From NCBI RefSeq assembly GCF_040581485.1, contig NC_090128.1, forward strand, positions 25,574,931 through 25,638,930: 64,000 nucleotides of DNA. The letters run 5' to 3'. The position numbers and the translations under genes were made by a program. Source of the DNA: Linepithema humile. Its lineage: Eukaryota; Arthropoda; Insecta; Hymenoptera; Formicidae. Of this stretch, positions 22,342-34,519 are shown piece after piece (position 1 is the stretch's first letter; each line of letters starts with the position of its first letter). The notes beneath the pieces are model-generated. The model had not been told where the DNA came from, did not search any database, and saw nothing but the letters and a program-made list of their open reading frames with translations.

Positions 22342-25300
22342 CTAAGAATCGTCAGACATGAAGGAATTTTGGGATTTTAACTTCTCGAGCGTTTGAATTT
22401 GTTGACGGAGGAATAATATCCTAAAATAGCGAATAAATGAGATGTTCATAAATCAATACAAATTTTATAAACTATCTATTAAATGTCCTGTAAATAGTAT
22501 AGAATAAATAAGATACTTACCTTTGTTCCTGCAACGTTGCTTGAATCTCTGTCAGCCTCACTATCGATCGTGCCGTCTTCAACTCGGCAGATACTCTCGT
22601 AGATTGTAAACTGCCCATCGTGTGTGCTTCCTCACTAAGTTTCTGTGCCTGAACATAAAAATTGTTTCATTTAAGAAATGACGAGAAAAACCTTTTAAAG
22701 AAAACTCTTATCTAAAAAATGTCAAATTCTCACCTGTTTTTCGAGAATATCAGCGGGAAAGGCACGCACATGTTGCGTCAAATCTTCCCGATAATGATTA
22801 GCGAGCGATGGTGTTAAAGAGGGTGTTAAGGGAGGTTGCACTCTAGATAATGCCTGTAAGCCTCCTGTATTACTCAAATTCCCAAGAGAACCTAATGTAC
22901 TGAGACTTTGCAACGAACTCAGACCTTGTACTCCGGAATTTGTCCCCCCAGGACTCGTTACTGTAAAAAAAAAAAAAAAAAAAAATAGAGAGCACAAATA
23001 TGCAAAAAGAAATACTTGGAAACAAAAAGATTATAGAAACGGAAATTATTCGATTAAACAACTCTTTGAAACTTAATTTTAGTATTGTGTAACGAATAAA
23101 GAAAAATAAATGTCACGAATAAATCTTGCGATAAGATTCTGCAGACATTTTATAAACCTACCCAAAAATTATAGAAATATTATTTATTTATTGGCCAAAA
23201 TATAGCAAATATAAGAAAATAAACTTTTGTTTAATTGACATAAAGTAAAATAAATATTTTCGAACTTCAAATAATGGGACTTACATTTTCGCGCGTCGAC
23301 ACAATCCTGGGTTTCTGAATGTGTGGGAGTAGGTGGACCCTCGCTGGTAATATTGCCACTTGTATCAACTTTTAGCGGAACCATCACATCACTTCCACTA
23401 TTACTTCGGTCTCCGCCGGTAGACTGCTACATTAAAAGCGATAAGCAGATAATAAATAATAACATTATAAATTTTGTTCGTATGCATTTTAAAGCAGAAA
23501 AAAGGAGCAATTAATAATACTAATATACTTTTTTGAAAACCAAGGAATATGCTCTTGAATACAGCTATTGAAATAATAATTTTAATTGTCTAAAAATTGT
23601 GTGACAAAAACATTACATGTTACTCATTTCAGCAGAGTTTAAGTAAGATTCTCTTACTTGTCTGGACAGTAAAATGGTTGAAATTGTCTGTAATGCTTTC
23701 TGTGGCGTGATGTCAGGTTGTTCTTTGTTGCCCGTGATTTGCGACAGTAGTCTTGGGAGATTTGCCAGTGACACCGGTGGTCCCGGCGCATTACTGTTTC
23801 CTTGCTGTTGCGTGGGCGAACTAAGTTTTCCAGGCGTCTGTGATGTCGTTGACGGTGGATGGGATGTTAACCGAGGTAATGCTTAGGACAGCACAAAATC
23901 ATTAAAATTCAAATTTATATAACATTGAAGGAAATTAATCAGTAAAGAATGTACCAGTGGCCAAGAGAACAGGGCCTTGTGGCAGTGGATCGTGAGCGCA
24001 GGATGTCAAAGGTTCCGAAGTAGGTGTGGAATCGCCTGGCGAAATATCCATATCTTGAGCTTGGCGTTCCACGCCAGCTTCTTCTCTACAAGATTCTCTT
24101 TCTCGTTCGCGTTCCCGCTCTCTTTCCCGTTCCTTCTCTCGTTCCCTCTCTCTCGCAGAAACATCATCTCTGCTGCTGCCACCACTGCTCCCGCCACATG
24201 AGCTCCAGTATTCCCGTTTGTCAGATTGTCGCGACGATTTACCATCTCGCATACTGCTACTGCTATTTGATCGCGAGTTGGAATGTTTATCATGACCTGT
24301 TCAGGAAAAATTCCAGATTTTGAACAGTTCCGTATATTTGACAGTTTTTTTTCTGTCGAAATATATAAAATGTTATCAATTGCACACACAATATAATCTA
24401 GTATAATTCTAGTGTATTTCTTAATTTTCTTTTTAAAAATGCAAATGCAATAAGCAATTTTTTGTTGTTTAAATCGATAAACAGTATAAACAAACGACAT
24501 GCTATACTAAATTCTAACCAAGATAAGAAAAATTAAATACATTTTCTGTAGTTAAATGTTTAAGCTATATATACAAAAAAATAAAAAGCTCAATTTTTTA
24601 ATTTGTATTTCATTTGGGTAAAAAATTTCAATTTACAGCTTTTTCAGTTACTATATAATATTTTACATACATTTGATAATTACAAAAATTGATATTTTGA
24701 AGACTTTTTGGACTTACTTGACCTAGAGGAGTAGTCACTAGACTGACGTTGACGATTATCTGTTCGACTGACCCATTCCCGTGGTTTTTCCCACTGAGAA
24801 ACTTCCGTCTTGCAATTGTAGTAATACTTCTTTCCCGATGAACTCATGTGTTCCGACCAATCGCCAAACCTGGCTGTACGTTCCATTGCACCTCCTCGCT
24901 CATCACCACGTTTATCCTAAACAGACTGTTCTAAAATTTCCGGAAACAATTGAATACATGGAGAGTATTTGCATTAATTCCAAGACTTGGTCGAAAAGTT
25001 GAAGCTACATTCTTCCGTTCTTGAGGCTATCATTTTTCATCAATTCCTTTTGCACTTAATACATTATAACTGCTTAAAATTATAAACAAAATAAACAGAA
25101 ATAATTCACTATAACATAGAAAAAAAATAATGTACAGAAACTTTTAAAATATTAACGAATAATATTTTAGTCAATTAAAATTTTCAAATGTATTAATAAA
25201 ATACATATTAATCATGCTACGTAAATTATATTATTTTAACTTTGACATAAATTTAGAATTTTGAATTGATTAATGCACTGACAGAAATAAATGTAAATAT

Positions 25301-28300
25301 CACACTGACCTGACAGGAATTGTGTGATGGTTTTCTCTGAGATGAAGATTCTCTTGATGAATTTGATGATAATTTTATGGGATGTAAAATCTATAGAGAC
25401 AGGAATACGCATATTATTTTTATGATATTGCATGCATCCAAAAATTATATTTTATCCAATAAAAATGCACAATTCTCATAATGCATATTAAATGCTTTAT
25501 TTAGAAAGATTTTATAAATAATTTTGTAAATATTATTTTTCAAGGACTGTGGCCATATGTAAATTATCTAACAGTCCATTCTTATACAAGGGATATATAT
25601 TTTTGACATATTAGACATATTAAAATATGTATACATGCTAAAGAATCAATTTATGTAATATTACAGCTCAGGCTGTAAATGTAAAGGTTTTTTTTAATTA
25701 AAAATTTGCGACATGTACACTGCTGGTTTGATACATTTCCTCTGACAAGTTAAAAAACAATATTATTTGTGAATTATATTTCATGCATATCTCGTACACA
25801 TGGAATAAGTAAGACCAAATATGTATAACAAATGAAATGTGTTCATTGTGCACAGAATATAATAAATCAAATATTCTCTTTAGTTTTTAAAGCAACTGTG
25901 AGAAATTACAACATTTATAATTGTTGCGTCACATTCTGCTATTCATTATAGCAATTGTTAAATTATATATTAATGCTGATTAGATATGTTACCTCTCCAC
26001 TACTCCTATCGTGGTTGGTTCTGTGTTCTGAGTCCCTGCTTTCACGGCTTCTCTTGTCTTTTGGGGATCGTGCACAATCTACACATATGCAAGCAAGCAT
26101 GTTACAGCTGAAAATGTTAAGAGACAATTCTGTTTTTATACTGAAGAAAGAAGAGGGAGACGAGACTCTACACAAATAAAAGAAAAATTGTATTACTGCA
26201 AAAAACATGAAAACTATCATTAACCTATACATTTCATGTACAATTGATAAAACTGAATTGATTGTATTTGTAATTTCAATAATATTTACAAATATACGCT
26301 TCTCTCTTACCGCTCATTAGTCTTTCAAAATATAAAATATGAAATGTTGAGAAGAGCAACAAAGATTATTTACCGGAATACTTGTCCCTAGAGGAGGATA
26401 GTTTATAGTCTCTATTTTCTCTCTCCTTCTTGTAAAGAGGCTTGGATGTGTAATTCCGAGGGCTATCCCGGTCCATCCCCATGCCCATTCCCAAGCTGCC
26501 GGCTGGACTGTAAGAGTTACCATTTGGAGAGTCGCGCATACGTCCCTCGTAGCGACTATCCGACGATGTGGTCGAAGATGAGTAGCCACCCTTAGAACTG
26601 CTGTATTTCGCGTTCTACAATCAGATTATTAATATAGCGAACAAGGGGTTCATGCAACTAAAGATATATCAAGATTGCACAGACTTATGTTTTTCATTTT
26701 GTGAATATGTAAGTTTGTTAACGTTAAATATTGCAGATTTGATAAATCAAACTTAAGAATAGACTGTTTGGTCTGATGACTGTCCACAGGAATGTGTGTA
26801 TGGATAGGTGAGGATGATGTGTGTAAGAGTTTATATTGATTGGACTTTAACGATATGGAAAGAAGCTGAAACAAATAATTGGATACTGAATATTAAGCAA
26901 TATTTTTCATAGTAAAAATGACTGATTTAACAATTCTACAAAATCTTTGCGTTTTTCTAAATCGTTAGCTGTTTCTACATCGTCACCAATGATTTTGTAA
27001 AAACATCAATAAATCACTTTCATATATATATGCCAACAGGTCTTGTTAATTGTCTAAACATCTCAATAAAACTATAAGACAAATAGTTCTTAATATTGCA
27101 TTCTAAAAACAGATATCTTAAAATATACTCAAGATGTTCTAAATACAAAAAAACTATTAGAATTGTTACATTGGCAATAGTCTTAAACAGAAAATACAAG
27201 CCAAAATATAATAAAAACTATTAAAATAAAAGACATTGGAATAAGATTCTAAATAAAGTGATACTCAAACATTTTTGAAGCATTACTTGCTAGAATAAAT
27301 TATTGATTTTTCGAAAAGTGAGGTTATGTTTACAAGACTAACAGGACATTATTGTATACTAGACGTAAAAACTTAGCAATATTCTGATTAATTACCGTTC
27401 TTTGCATCTCGTGTGGATTGATTTAAAGCACCGGAGCGAACATGCATATTTAATTGTTAATTTCACTCAGCATAAATGATGTATGACTCAAGAAAGAACA
27501 ATCAATGAAAAATATGGATATAACTCTCTTTAAAACTAATTATAGTTATTCCATAAATTTACCTAAAGTACCTCAACGTAATTACTCGCATCACGATGAT
27601 GCGCCTAATTGAACGAGCACGTACATATCGACAAAAACATTCTCTGAAATGCCACTTGTCAGAGCTGATTCTTTTTGCCTACAAAGCCTCATCGTTAAAA
27701 CGCACCGCGGACCGAGTTTCACACGTAGGATACTCCAAATTGCTAGTAATTAAGTTAATCGCGACTATTAGATGAAACGCCGTTGATCCTTCAACCTGCA
27801 GAACGACGAAATTGAGAAATCTATCGTACGGAGAAATTGGAACACCGTTGCAAGAGAGAATCGCGACGACACAATGACGAGGACGAGTCTGACAAGACGT
27901 GAGCGTGTACGAAAGAAAAACAAACAATCTCGCGGAAATGTAGGCACGTAAAAGACGAGCGCGAACGCGAACGGTCGCCTGGATTTTACCGCGTCAAATT
28001 CGCGGGATCGTCGAGCGTACGTTATCGATTCTGTCCGAAACCGCGAGTTTCTTCTGCGAAAAGGCAACAGCGGACCGTCGCGCGCGCGGCTCGACGATGG
28101 TTAAGAGATGGATACGAACTTTGAAGCTCTTCTGCAGGGAAGAGTGCTGTCACTGACGCCCTCGGTCACGTATTCTGCGCGCAAGAACCGGAACAATCTC
28201 GCCCTTCCTTCTTCGAACGTGTCACACGCGCGACGACGCGTACTCGCGGACGAAAATAATGCGTGTTGTTCGACGATGACGAGCGATCAGAACGACGTGA

Positions 28301-28519
28301 GGTTGCCGTCGAAGTGTAAGAAAATCTTACACCCCCCTCCGAACCTTCGGTCCACCAATCGTTCCGGCGGAGGTAGATATTTACCTGATAGGGATGGGCC
28401 TGGTGCTTTTCGAAGTACCTGGAATCATAAGACAACGGGCCGTGAGTGAGGGAGGTCGTGGCGCGCTGTCCGCTGCTGCGGTCGTTTCCACGGGGAACGG
28501 CACCTGAACGGATTCCCAT
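22342..28519 (-). CDS. wac: WW domain-containing adaptor with coiled coil (WAC/wacky)
   Basis: WAC is a nuclear adaptor that links RNF20/40-dependent H2B ubiquitination to elongating Pol II; roles in autophagy and mTORC1 are also reported for the family. Exons in order are 28519-28385, 26614-26374, 26078-25993, 25390-25310, 24916-24718, 24296-23955, 23881-23658, 23423-23285, 22960-22734, 22648-22521 and 22420-22342. All phases agree, giving 626 residues (human 647). The WW domain lies at about 190-220: DWSEHMSSSGKKYYYNCKTE then VSQWEKPREW. Upstream are Ser/Arg-rich segments (SPAGSLGMGMDRDSPRNYTS); downstream is an Arg-Glu run. The conserved Leu-rich helix appears as LANLPRLLSQI. The C-terminal coiled coil reads QATLQEQRILFLRQQIQTLE and ends SQNSFMSDDS. 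The ATG at 28519 (MGIRSGAVPRG) is the least certain part, because the frame is open further upstream. Confidence 0.95.
22965..22985. repeat. 21-base poly-A (poly-T tract of a wac splice acceptor)
   Basis: On the minus strand this is a pure T tract directly before ACAG at the 3' splice site of the exon 22960-22734. It is an extreme polypyrimidine tract and likely length-polymorphic. Confidence 0.8.
24085..24163 (-). repeat. Arg-Glu dipeptide coding run in wac
   Basis: About 24 residues of alternating R and E (ARERERE…RERERES) encoded by mixed CGN/GAG codons, so it is not a pure microsatellite. It lies between the SSCGGSSGGSSRDD linker and the segment AQDMDISPGDSTP. Such RE runs are common in nuclear splicing and transcription factors. 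Confidence 0.75.
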
Positions 28520-28800
28520 CGTGGAAATTCGTCGTGTCGCGAAACGTCGTGCAGCGAGTTGTGGCAGTGAGTGTTGCGGTGCGTGTGTGCAGTCGAGTGG
28601 ATCGTACGGACGAATGGACGGACGTCGGAAGTGAGGCGAGTTGGTGCAAAGAGAGGGAGAGAGATGGTGTATGAGAGAGAGTAAGAGAGACAATGAGAGG
28701 GAGAGAAAGAGTGAGAGAGAGAGAAAGAGAGGTTGGTCGTGTGTCAGTATCGGGTATTTGACGGCAGAGCCCTACCCATCGCTGATCCTTTGCGGTTTCC
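28520..28800 (-). promoter_or_regulatory. CpG-rich wac promoter/5' leader with GA tract
   Basis: GC- and CpG-rich DNA upstream of the wac start, inside a larger island spanning about 27650-29040. It contains a purine run of GAGA motifs on + (28646-28733), equivalent to CT repeats on the transcribed side. GAGA-type sequence near insect promoters often binds GAGA-like factors; that role here is inferred. Confidence 0.45.
28646..28733. repeat. imperfect (GA)n purine tract
   Basis: Interrupted GAGAGAGA / GAGAAAGAGTGAGAGAG sequence, about 88 bases, in the wac 5' region. Long ORFs on both strands across it are low-complexity artefacts. Confidence 0.8.
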
Positions 28801-29349
28801 TCGCATGCATTACCATCAATGCCAGTGTCTGTGGGAAATTCGCGGCCTCGGATGTTCCCTTTTCGGTCGGTCAATGTCATAAAAACAACATTAACGCTTA
28901 TTTAGCAGTTAACTTTCTTTCTACCCGGACGCCATGTCACATACGTGCTCGGCCGCTAACCGGCAATCTAGACGAACCACTCATGCGACGGAGTGTGCCG
29001 TCGAGCAGTCGATGATGGTGGGGGTTTCGGCCAAGTCTCAGGTACGTAAAGGATGCACGATACACTCGTATGATGATCGTTGTCAATAATTTTGCAAATT
29101 TTTGTAAATGTAACGTACAAACAATGATAATATACATGCAGAATATTATAAAATATTTGAAGATTTGTTACGTTGCAATTTTCTGTAGATGACGTAGAAC
29201 GAGTATAGTAAAATAAATTGTATGCTTAATTGTATTAATTTTTGTATTGTAAACGTTCTGTATAAAACAGGACTTTGTTTCCGTACGAAGATGAAAATTT
29301 AACTGAAAATATTTTTTCTAATATTTAATATGCGAAATGAATAGACATT
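28801..29349. other. intergenic DNA, no gene seen
   Basis: The edge of the wac CpG island (to about 29040) gives way to AT-rich sequence. I see no supported coding exon. Confidence 0.4.
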
Positions 29350-29508
29350 GGCCGGTATTCATAGTCCGTTCTTATATTTAAGATTGTCTTAAGCACGGAC
29401 TTATATTCGCTCTCTTCGTCACACATAGATTGTGTCTGACGAAGAGAGCGAATATAAGTTCGTGCTTAAGACGATCTTGAATATAAGAACGGACTATGAA
29501 TACCGCCC
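29350..29508. mobile_element. complete 159-bp palindromic MITE
   Basis: Left arm from GGCCGGTATTCATAGTCCG and right arm to CGGACTATGAATACCGCCC are near-perfect inverted repeats of about 76 bases with a very short centre. The flanks may carry an ATT duplication (CATT|GG…CCC|ATTC). It is the full version of the arms at 4958-5034 and 10125-10152, so this family has at least three traces in the window. Confidence 0.88.
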
Positions 29509-30623
29509 ATTCTATTGCAAATTACAGTGCGCGAATTGCCCTAGCTATGTCCTCGCGAAAGTTACATTCCTGATGTGATGACAACGATCGTTTTGCGCAA
29601 GCTCTGCAGTCTACGCTCACGGTGGCGTCGCAGCAGATCGACGCGAAGCGTCAAGTTTTACCATTTGCGTCTGCGCAACTGTGAGAAAGGTTGCGTGCCT
29701 GCCAATGGTGCCTGCAAAGTAAAGTGCAAGTTTCAACCCTTAGGATTATAGGCGGCGCACTGTGACGTCGGTCACACGATGCAGCAGTTGAGTATGTGTC
29801 ATCGTAGCAACTACGAAAAAACGTGTCTATCGATATTAATAATTGCAAATCTCAAGATGTTACAATCCTTTGGTAAGCTGTAATTTAGCTTCGTTCCAAT
29901 CGGTGCGCATAATATACAAAGGCAACTGCCGGGCACGAAACCCCGTCGTGATTCTGATGCAACTCGGAAGAGACATCGCCCGGGAAAAAGTCTCTACGTT
30001 GACAGGCTTCAACACACGAAGAAGTCACGGTACGATAAGCATTGTAAGAGATATATTTTTTTCGCAAACTTTTATCATTTTCGTGTTTATTGCTGCACAA
30101 AAATGACTTTTGCATATTCCACATATAAGAACATGTAACTATAAACGTGTTTGATGCGATTTCTACAACGAAGAATTTTATTGACACTCAAAGTATCTTC
30201 TTAAATATATCAGGACTTTGATTTCAATAATTTAACTTTTCCAGTAATTATTATGCAAGTTAGATTATTATTTATTGGGTAAACTATTTTTTTAGTTATT
30301 ATTAAATTGTTTTATTTGAACATAACACTTTAACATTTAATTTATACATTATCTTATATTTCATTAAATATAAAGTACAAGAAAAATTATTATTTTTTTA
30401 TGAAAGTTTATTTTTAGAATTTATTATAATGATTATAATATGATATAAGCATTAGTTTGTTCAATCTGTTTTAGTCGTTAAATAAGGATTGATCAAACAA
30501 TTTATCTTTATATTAAACTGTAAAACTGTTTGGTAACTTAATTTATAATTTTTTACGATACAGTCATAATTGCAAACAATTTATGCCATAAGGAAACTAC
30601 AAAGGAAGATATCAATTACAAAT
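29509..30623. other. intergenic DNA upstream of paralogue A
   Basis: Mixed composition; 29520-29820 is somewhat CpG-rich and could be a promoter, and the rest is AT-rich. No tRNA-like cloverleaf or coding exon was recognised. Confidence 0.4.
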
Positions 30624-33600
30624 ATGACTTCTAAATATGAGAACAGCAAAACTGCAAAGGAGCGTTCAAAAACTCCAAATGCGATTGAAGAAGTCTTTCC
30701 ATGGTTATCAGAATTCCATAAAATTATACGTTCATCCACAGGAAGTAGAAATTATCAACATCTTGAAGAATCACTTTTGTTCTACACACAGTAAGATCAT
30801 CTACACCAATTAGCAAGAACTAAATTTTATCTCTAAATGTATCTGTAACTATTTTTTACAAGTACAAATTTTACACATCAGTTTATTTTAGAAAAGTACA
30901 TAGATACATATTTACAATTGCACATTTCAGGAATATTCGTTCTAACATTTCAAGCAATGTCAAGTTTGGTAATGCAGTCATTTACAATTTGAAAAAGCAC
31001 ATTAATAATGTGCTAATATTCTTTCACTTGTATTGGTTTGATATAAAACAGGTATTATCAGTTCTAATTATCTTTCGTCCAATTGCAGAATTGAGTATAA
31101 AAGATATATGTGTGTTATAATTTTTCATCTTCAGGACATAGCTGATCATAGTTCATATCTGAATAAAATGTCAGCTTTATTAAATGTATACATAGATATG
31201 GAGTTAAAAACTTCCAATCATTATCCAATCAGTGTTAGAGATTCTAAAATTGCTGCAAGAATTTTGGCAGCATTGTACATATACTTAAGTAAGTGTGTAG
31301 AAATAATTTCATACAGACTGATTCTGTTGACAGATAATTCTTGTATCTAACATGAAATTGTTTATAGATAACTCGGAAGAGCATATTTTCAAGGTATTAC
31401 TTAGAATTAAAAACATGGAAAAGTATACAAAAATTTGTAATCATATATTTATGTACGTAAGCTCTTCCTTAACATATAACAAACAAATTTGTAAATATCA
31501 GAATTTAAGGTAACATTAAATATATATTTTATTATATAGGAAGAGTTTCGCTAATCTTGAAACAAAAATGACATCTATAACTAAATCTATAACTGATATA
31601 GCTTATGTCAGATATTTGCTCGCCTTTAAAATGTGGGAGAAAGTGGAAGAAACTTCTAACAAAAAGAAAAAAATTAATGATTTAGCTGTAAAGCTATTAA
31701 GATCGCGCATGCCAAAATTGAGAGATGAATTAAAATTTGTGCCTAAACCGCCTAAAAATGCAAATAATGAAATACCATGGTTATTACATGTAAATCTGAA
31801 GCATACTCTTGATCATTTTTTGCTATTTGAAGACAAAATGGATAATAATTTCGGAGATTTACAACGTACTAAAATGATTTGTATCAATCAGACTTCTTCA
31901 AAATTTCAGGTAATGTAGTTTTGTTTAGCTCTTTTAATAGTATTTTATTTTACATTATTTGCAAAAATAAATATTTGCATTTATTGTACAAAAAGTATAA
32001 TTTTAATATATAGAACGATATTTTTTCAGAAACATCAAATAAATTCGCTATTTCATTGGAGTAATTCTAATGGATCTAAGCAGGAAATAAGTAAAGACCA
32101 TATAAGTGATTTGCAAAGTCATAATACATCTAGTATCGACCGAAATAAGTCATTAAAAAAAAATAAGAAAAAAGCAGGACAAATGAAACACAAACAAAAC
32201 AAAATTATAATTATTGATATAACTGGAGATGTCGAAATAAGCAAAGTAAAAAGAAAGAAGATTAAATTGGGATATCTAAGAATCATGGAGGAAAACATTA
32301 AAAAAAACAAAAAGCATATCAATCATTTAAAATCTTCATCAAGTCAGCTCGTGGCAGCTAATAAGAAAAGTTTTAATAAGAGCAGCAAAATCTCAGTCAA
32401 AAACACTTGTTTTGAACACAAGTTCATTTCTGATAACAAAGTTAGTTATATTTCAAATAGCAACAAATCTTCATTGAATGATGTTTATTGTATTGATCTC
32501 CAAAAAAATGAACATACTTGTTTGGATTTTATGAAGGAAAATGAAATACAACAACATGATTACAACTCGCATTACATAAAATCACCAATGTTTGTTGATC
32601 AGAATATTAAGGATATCAAAGTTACGGCAAATGTGTTGAACAAAAGTAAACCAGAGAATCATATATCATCACATGTAACATACGTGACAGGAAATGTAAT
32701 TAGTTCGTATAGCAACCCAGTAATGCAAAATAAGGAGGTATTAACTTCTCAGGAAGAAAGTGCCATGGAAACAATATCTGTATTTAAGATGTGCCAAAAT
32801 AGTAATGCAGATCAGCATTGTTTCAAGCAAGAATTACCAGCAAGTGCAGATTGTAATGTAGCGCAAAAATACATAACTTGCAAAACAGTGCCTATGCCTG
32901 TTGATGTGCACGTTTATGTCGTGAATCATATTGGTGAACGTATTATGCCCATGCACGCTGAAAAGAGAGTGCAATGTCTAGATAAATCTAACGATACGTG
33001 CACCGTTTCAACTACATTTAACGGAGATCAAATTATAGAACCAGCATTGTACAGTCAACATTTTGATAATGTACGAATGAATGATTATAGCAACGTTGCT
33101 AAATACTCCGAAACTATGATGAAGGAACAACAAGAGAGAAACGATTGTGACTCTTCGATATTAAACAATCGAATACATCCTTCAGAACCTTGCACACACG
33201 ATATTAATTCTTTCGAGATTGGTTCAAATGCAGAAGTGCAGGATTATGAATTGAAAAATTTCCCGAAGATAGAAATGGATGGGATAACGAATACTGATTA
33301 CTTATTCAACAATGTCCAAAGTAAAACTCAGGAGGACTTTCTTCAGCAATCGTCAGCAGTCATGCCCCAAATTAATTATGACGATTTGATAAAAACACAG
33401 GATACTTTGCATAATATGTTTAACGATAACGAAAATGATGTTGAGCTACCTTATGATACAAATGTAATCTACATGTTAAATGACTACGATAACCACGATG
33501 ACCACAGTAAATACGTTTATGTTTCAAATCTTACCGATGAACGTATTATGACTACAAACGCTGAGAAAAAAGCAGAATGTATAGATAATTCAAACGACAT

Positions 33601-33901
33601 GTGTATCGTCTCAACTACGTTCACCGAAGATCAAATTGTAGGATCATCATGGGATGATCAATATGTCAATTTTGATAATAAGAAAAAATGTGATTATGAA
33701 GATAGCTCCAGTAATTATTCCAAAGCAACAATGAAGGAACAACAGGGAAGAGGCGATTGCGATACTTCGATGTCAAACGATCGGTTATATTCCTCCGAAT
33801 TTTGTGCATTCGATATCGATTCTTTCGAAATGGATACAAAGGAAGCTAGCGAGATAATGAAAATTGATTGTATAGATGACTTTGAAAATATCGATTTCTG
33901 A
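30624..33901 (+). CDS. unrecognised protein, paralogue A (helical N-terminus, SIM-like motif)
   Basis: Family not recognised. Exons are 30624-30790, 30931-31051, 31135-31288, 31368-31452, 31540-31909 and 32030-33901, phase-consistent, 922 residues. Residues 1-299 look helical and hydrophobic-patterned (EEVFPWLSEFHKII, NNVLIFFHLYWFDIKQ, YLNKMSALLNVYIDMEL, DIAYVRYLLAFKMWEK). They align exon by exon with the gene at 43230-50229. The long last exon encodes a low-complexity, Asn/Lys/Asp-rich and probably disordered region. KIIIIDITGD near residue 357 resembles a SUMO-interaction motif. About 105 residues are repeated within this exon. The reading frame stops at TGA 33899-33901 but then stays open for 97 more codons. 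The ATG at 30624 is the first in frame. The 5' splice site at 31453 is GTACGT, chosen because only that phase keeps the frame. Confidence 0.85.
32201..32230 (+). other. SUMO-interaction-like motif in paralogue A
   Basis: Encodes KIIIIDITGD: a four-residue hydrophobic core followed by D-[IL]-T and an acid. This matches the well-known [VI][VI]x[VI]-DLT type of SIM. The paralogue has KILLIDLTTD at nearly the same residue number. Confidence 0.5.
32911..33222 (+). repeat. internal coding repeat, copy 1 (paralogue A)
   Basis: About 104 residues with anchors YVVNHIGERIM, STTFNGDQII, MMKEQQERNDCD and HDINSFEI. The same ordered anchors recur 600 bases downstream. Nucleotide similarity is visible in the best blocks, but divergence is substantial. 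Confidence 0.75.
33511..33832 (+). repeat. internal coding repeat, copy 2 (paralogue A)
   Basis: Matches copy 1 in order: YVSNLTDERIM, STTFTEDQIV, TMKEQQGRGDCD and FDIDSFEM. The spacing between anchors is about the same, so a tandem segment duplication inside the last exon is likely. Confidence 0.75.
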
Positions 33902-34195
33902 CACAACCAAACCGAGACTCTGGAAAATATTTTATCGAATGACACCGCTGACTTTTTACTACCTTTGAAACAATCTCCATATGAATTAGAAACTATATGT
34001 ACAGATACATTTTCAAACAAAAAGGATACTTCGTGCAATAATCAAAACGATGCTACTGATAGTAGTGTGGAACCTGTAACCTTCTGTTTAAATAAGGGCA
34101 ATACCTTTCTACGATTACCAGCCAAGTCTGATAAGTCTATGTCAGTAAATCGAAATAAGTTTCATGTCACAATGTCGAGCGCCTTTGTTAATTAA
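33902..34195 (+). other. 97-codon open extension in frame after the TGA of paralogue A
   Basis: Directly after TGA (followed by C), the same frame continues HNQTETLENILSNDTAD… to …HVTMSSAFVN and a TAA. Composition (Asn, Asp, Ser, Cys rich) matches the preceding coding region. It could be translated by stop readthrough, be the former C-terminus cut off by a recent nonsense mutation, or reflect a sequence error. A short intron removing the stop is also possible but no good splice pair was seen. Confidence 0.55.
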
Positions 34196-34477
34196 TTTAG
34201 ATATTGCACTTCGAGGTTTCAAGAAGTCGTGGAATTTCGGTACTCTTCCTGATAAGTTAAATAACTATATACCTTAATTAAGTATTCTTACAAGAAGGAA
34301 GATATTGAAGGCTTTTATAGACAGAGTTTATAAACATATTGCATCAATATTTGAATGCATTTTCCACTTCCAAAACTATTCTATCAAATTTGCTAACAAA
34401 TTACTTGATGTCACAAAGAAGAAATCGGCCTCAACATAATATGTAAAATATATATTTTCCTTGAATTCTAATGGTCA

Positions 34478-34504
<27 letters not shown>
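34478..34504. repeat. 27-base poly-T tract
   Basis: Uninterrupted T run. If it is the complement of a poly-A tail, a retroposed minus-strand sequence would lie just to its right, where broken coding-like DNA is found. Confidence 0.8.
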
Positions 34505-34509
<5 letters not shown>

Positions 34510-34519
34510 TTCAAACGAG

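Noticed and set aside
28108..28880. ORFs of 113-175 codons around the wac first exon
   Set aside because: Most of their length is outside the supported wac exon; only the part ending YFEKHQAHPYQ at 28385 joins the conserved protein.
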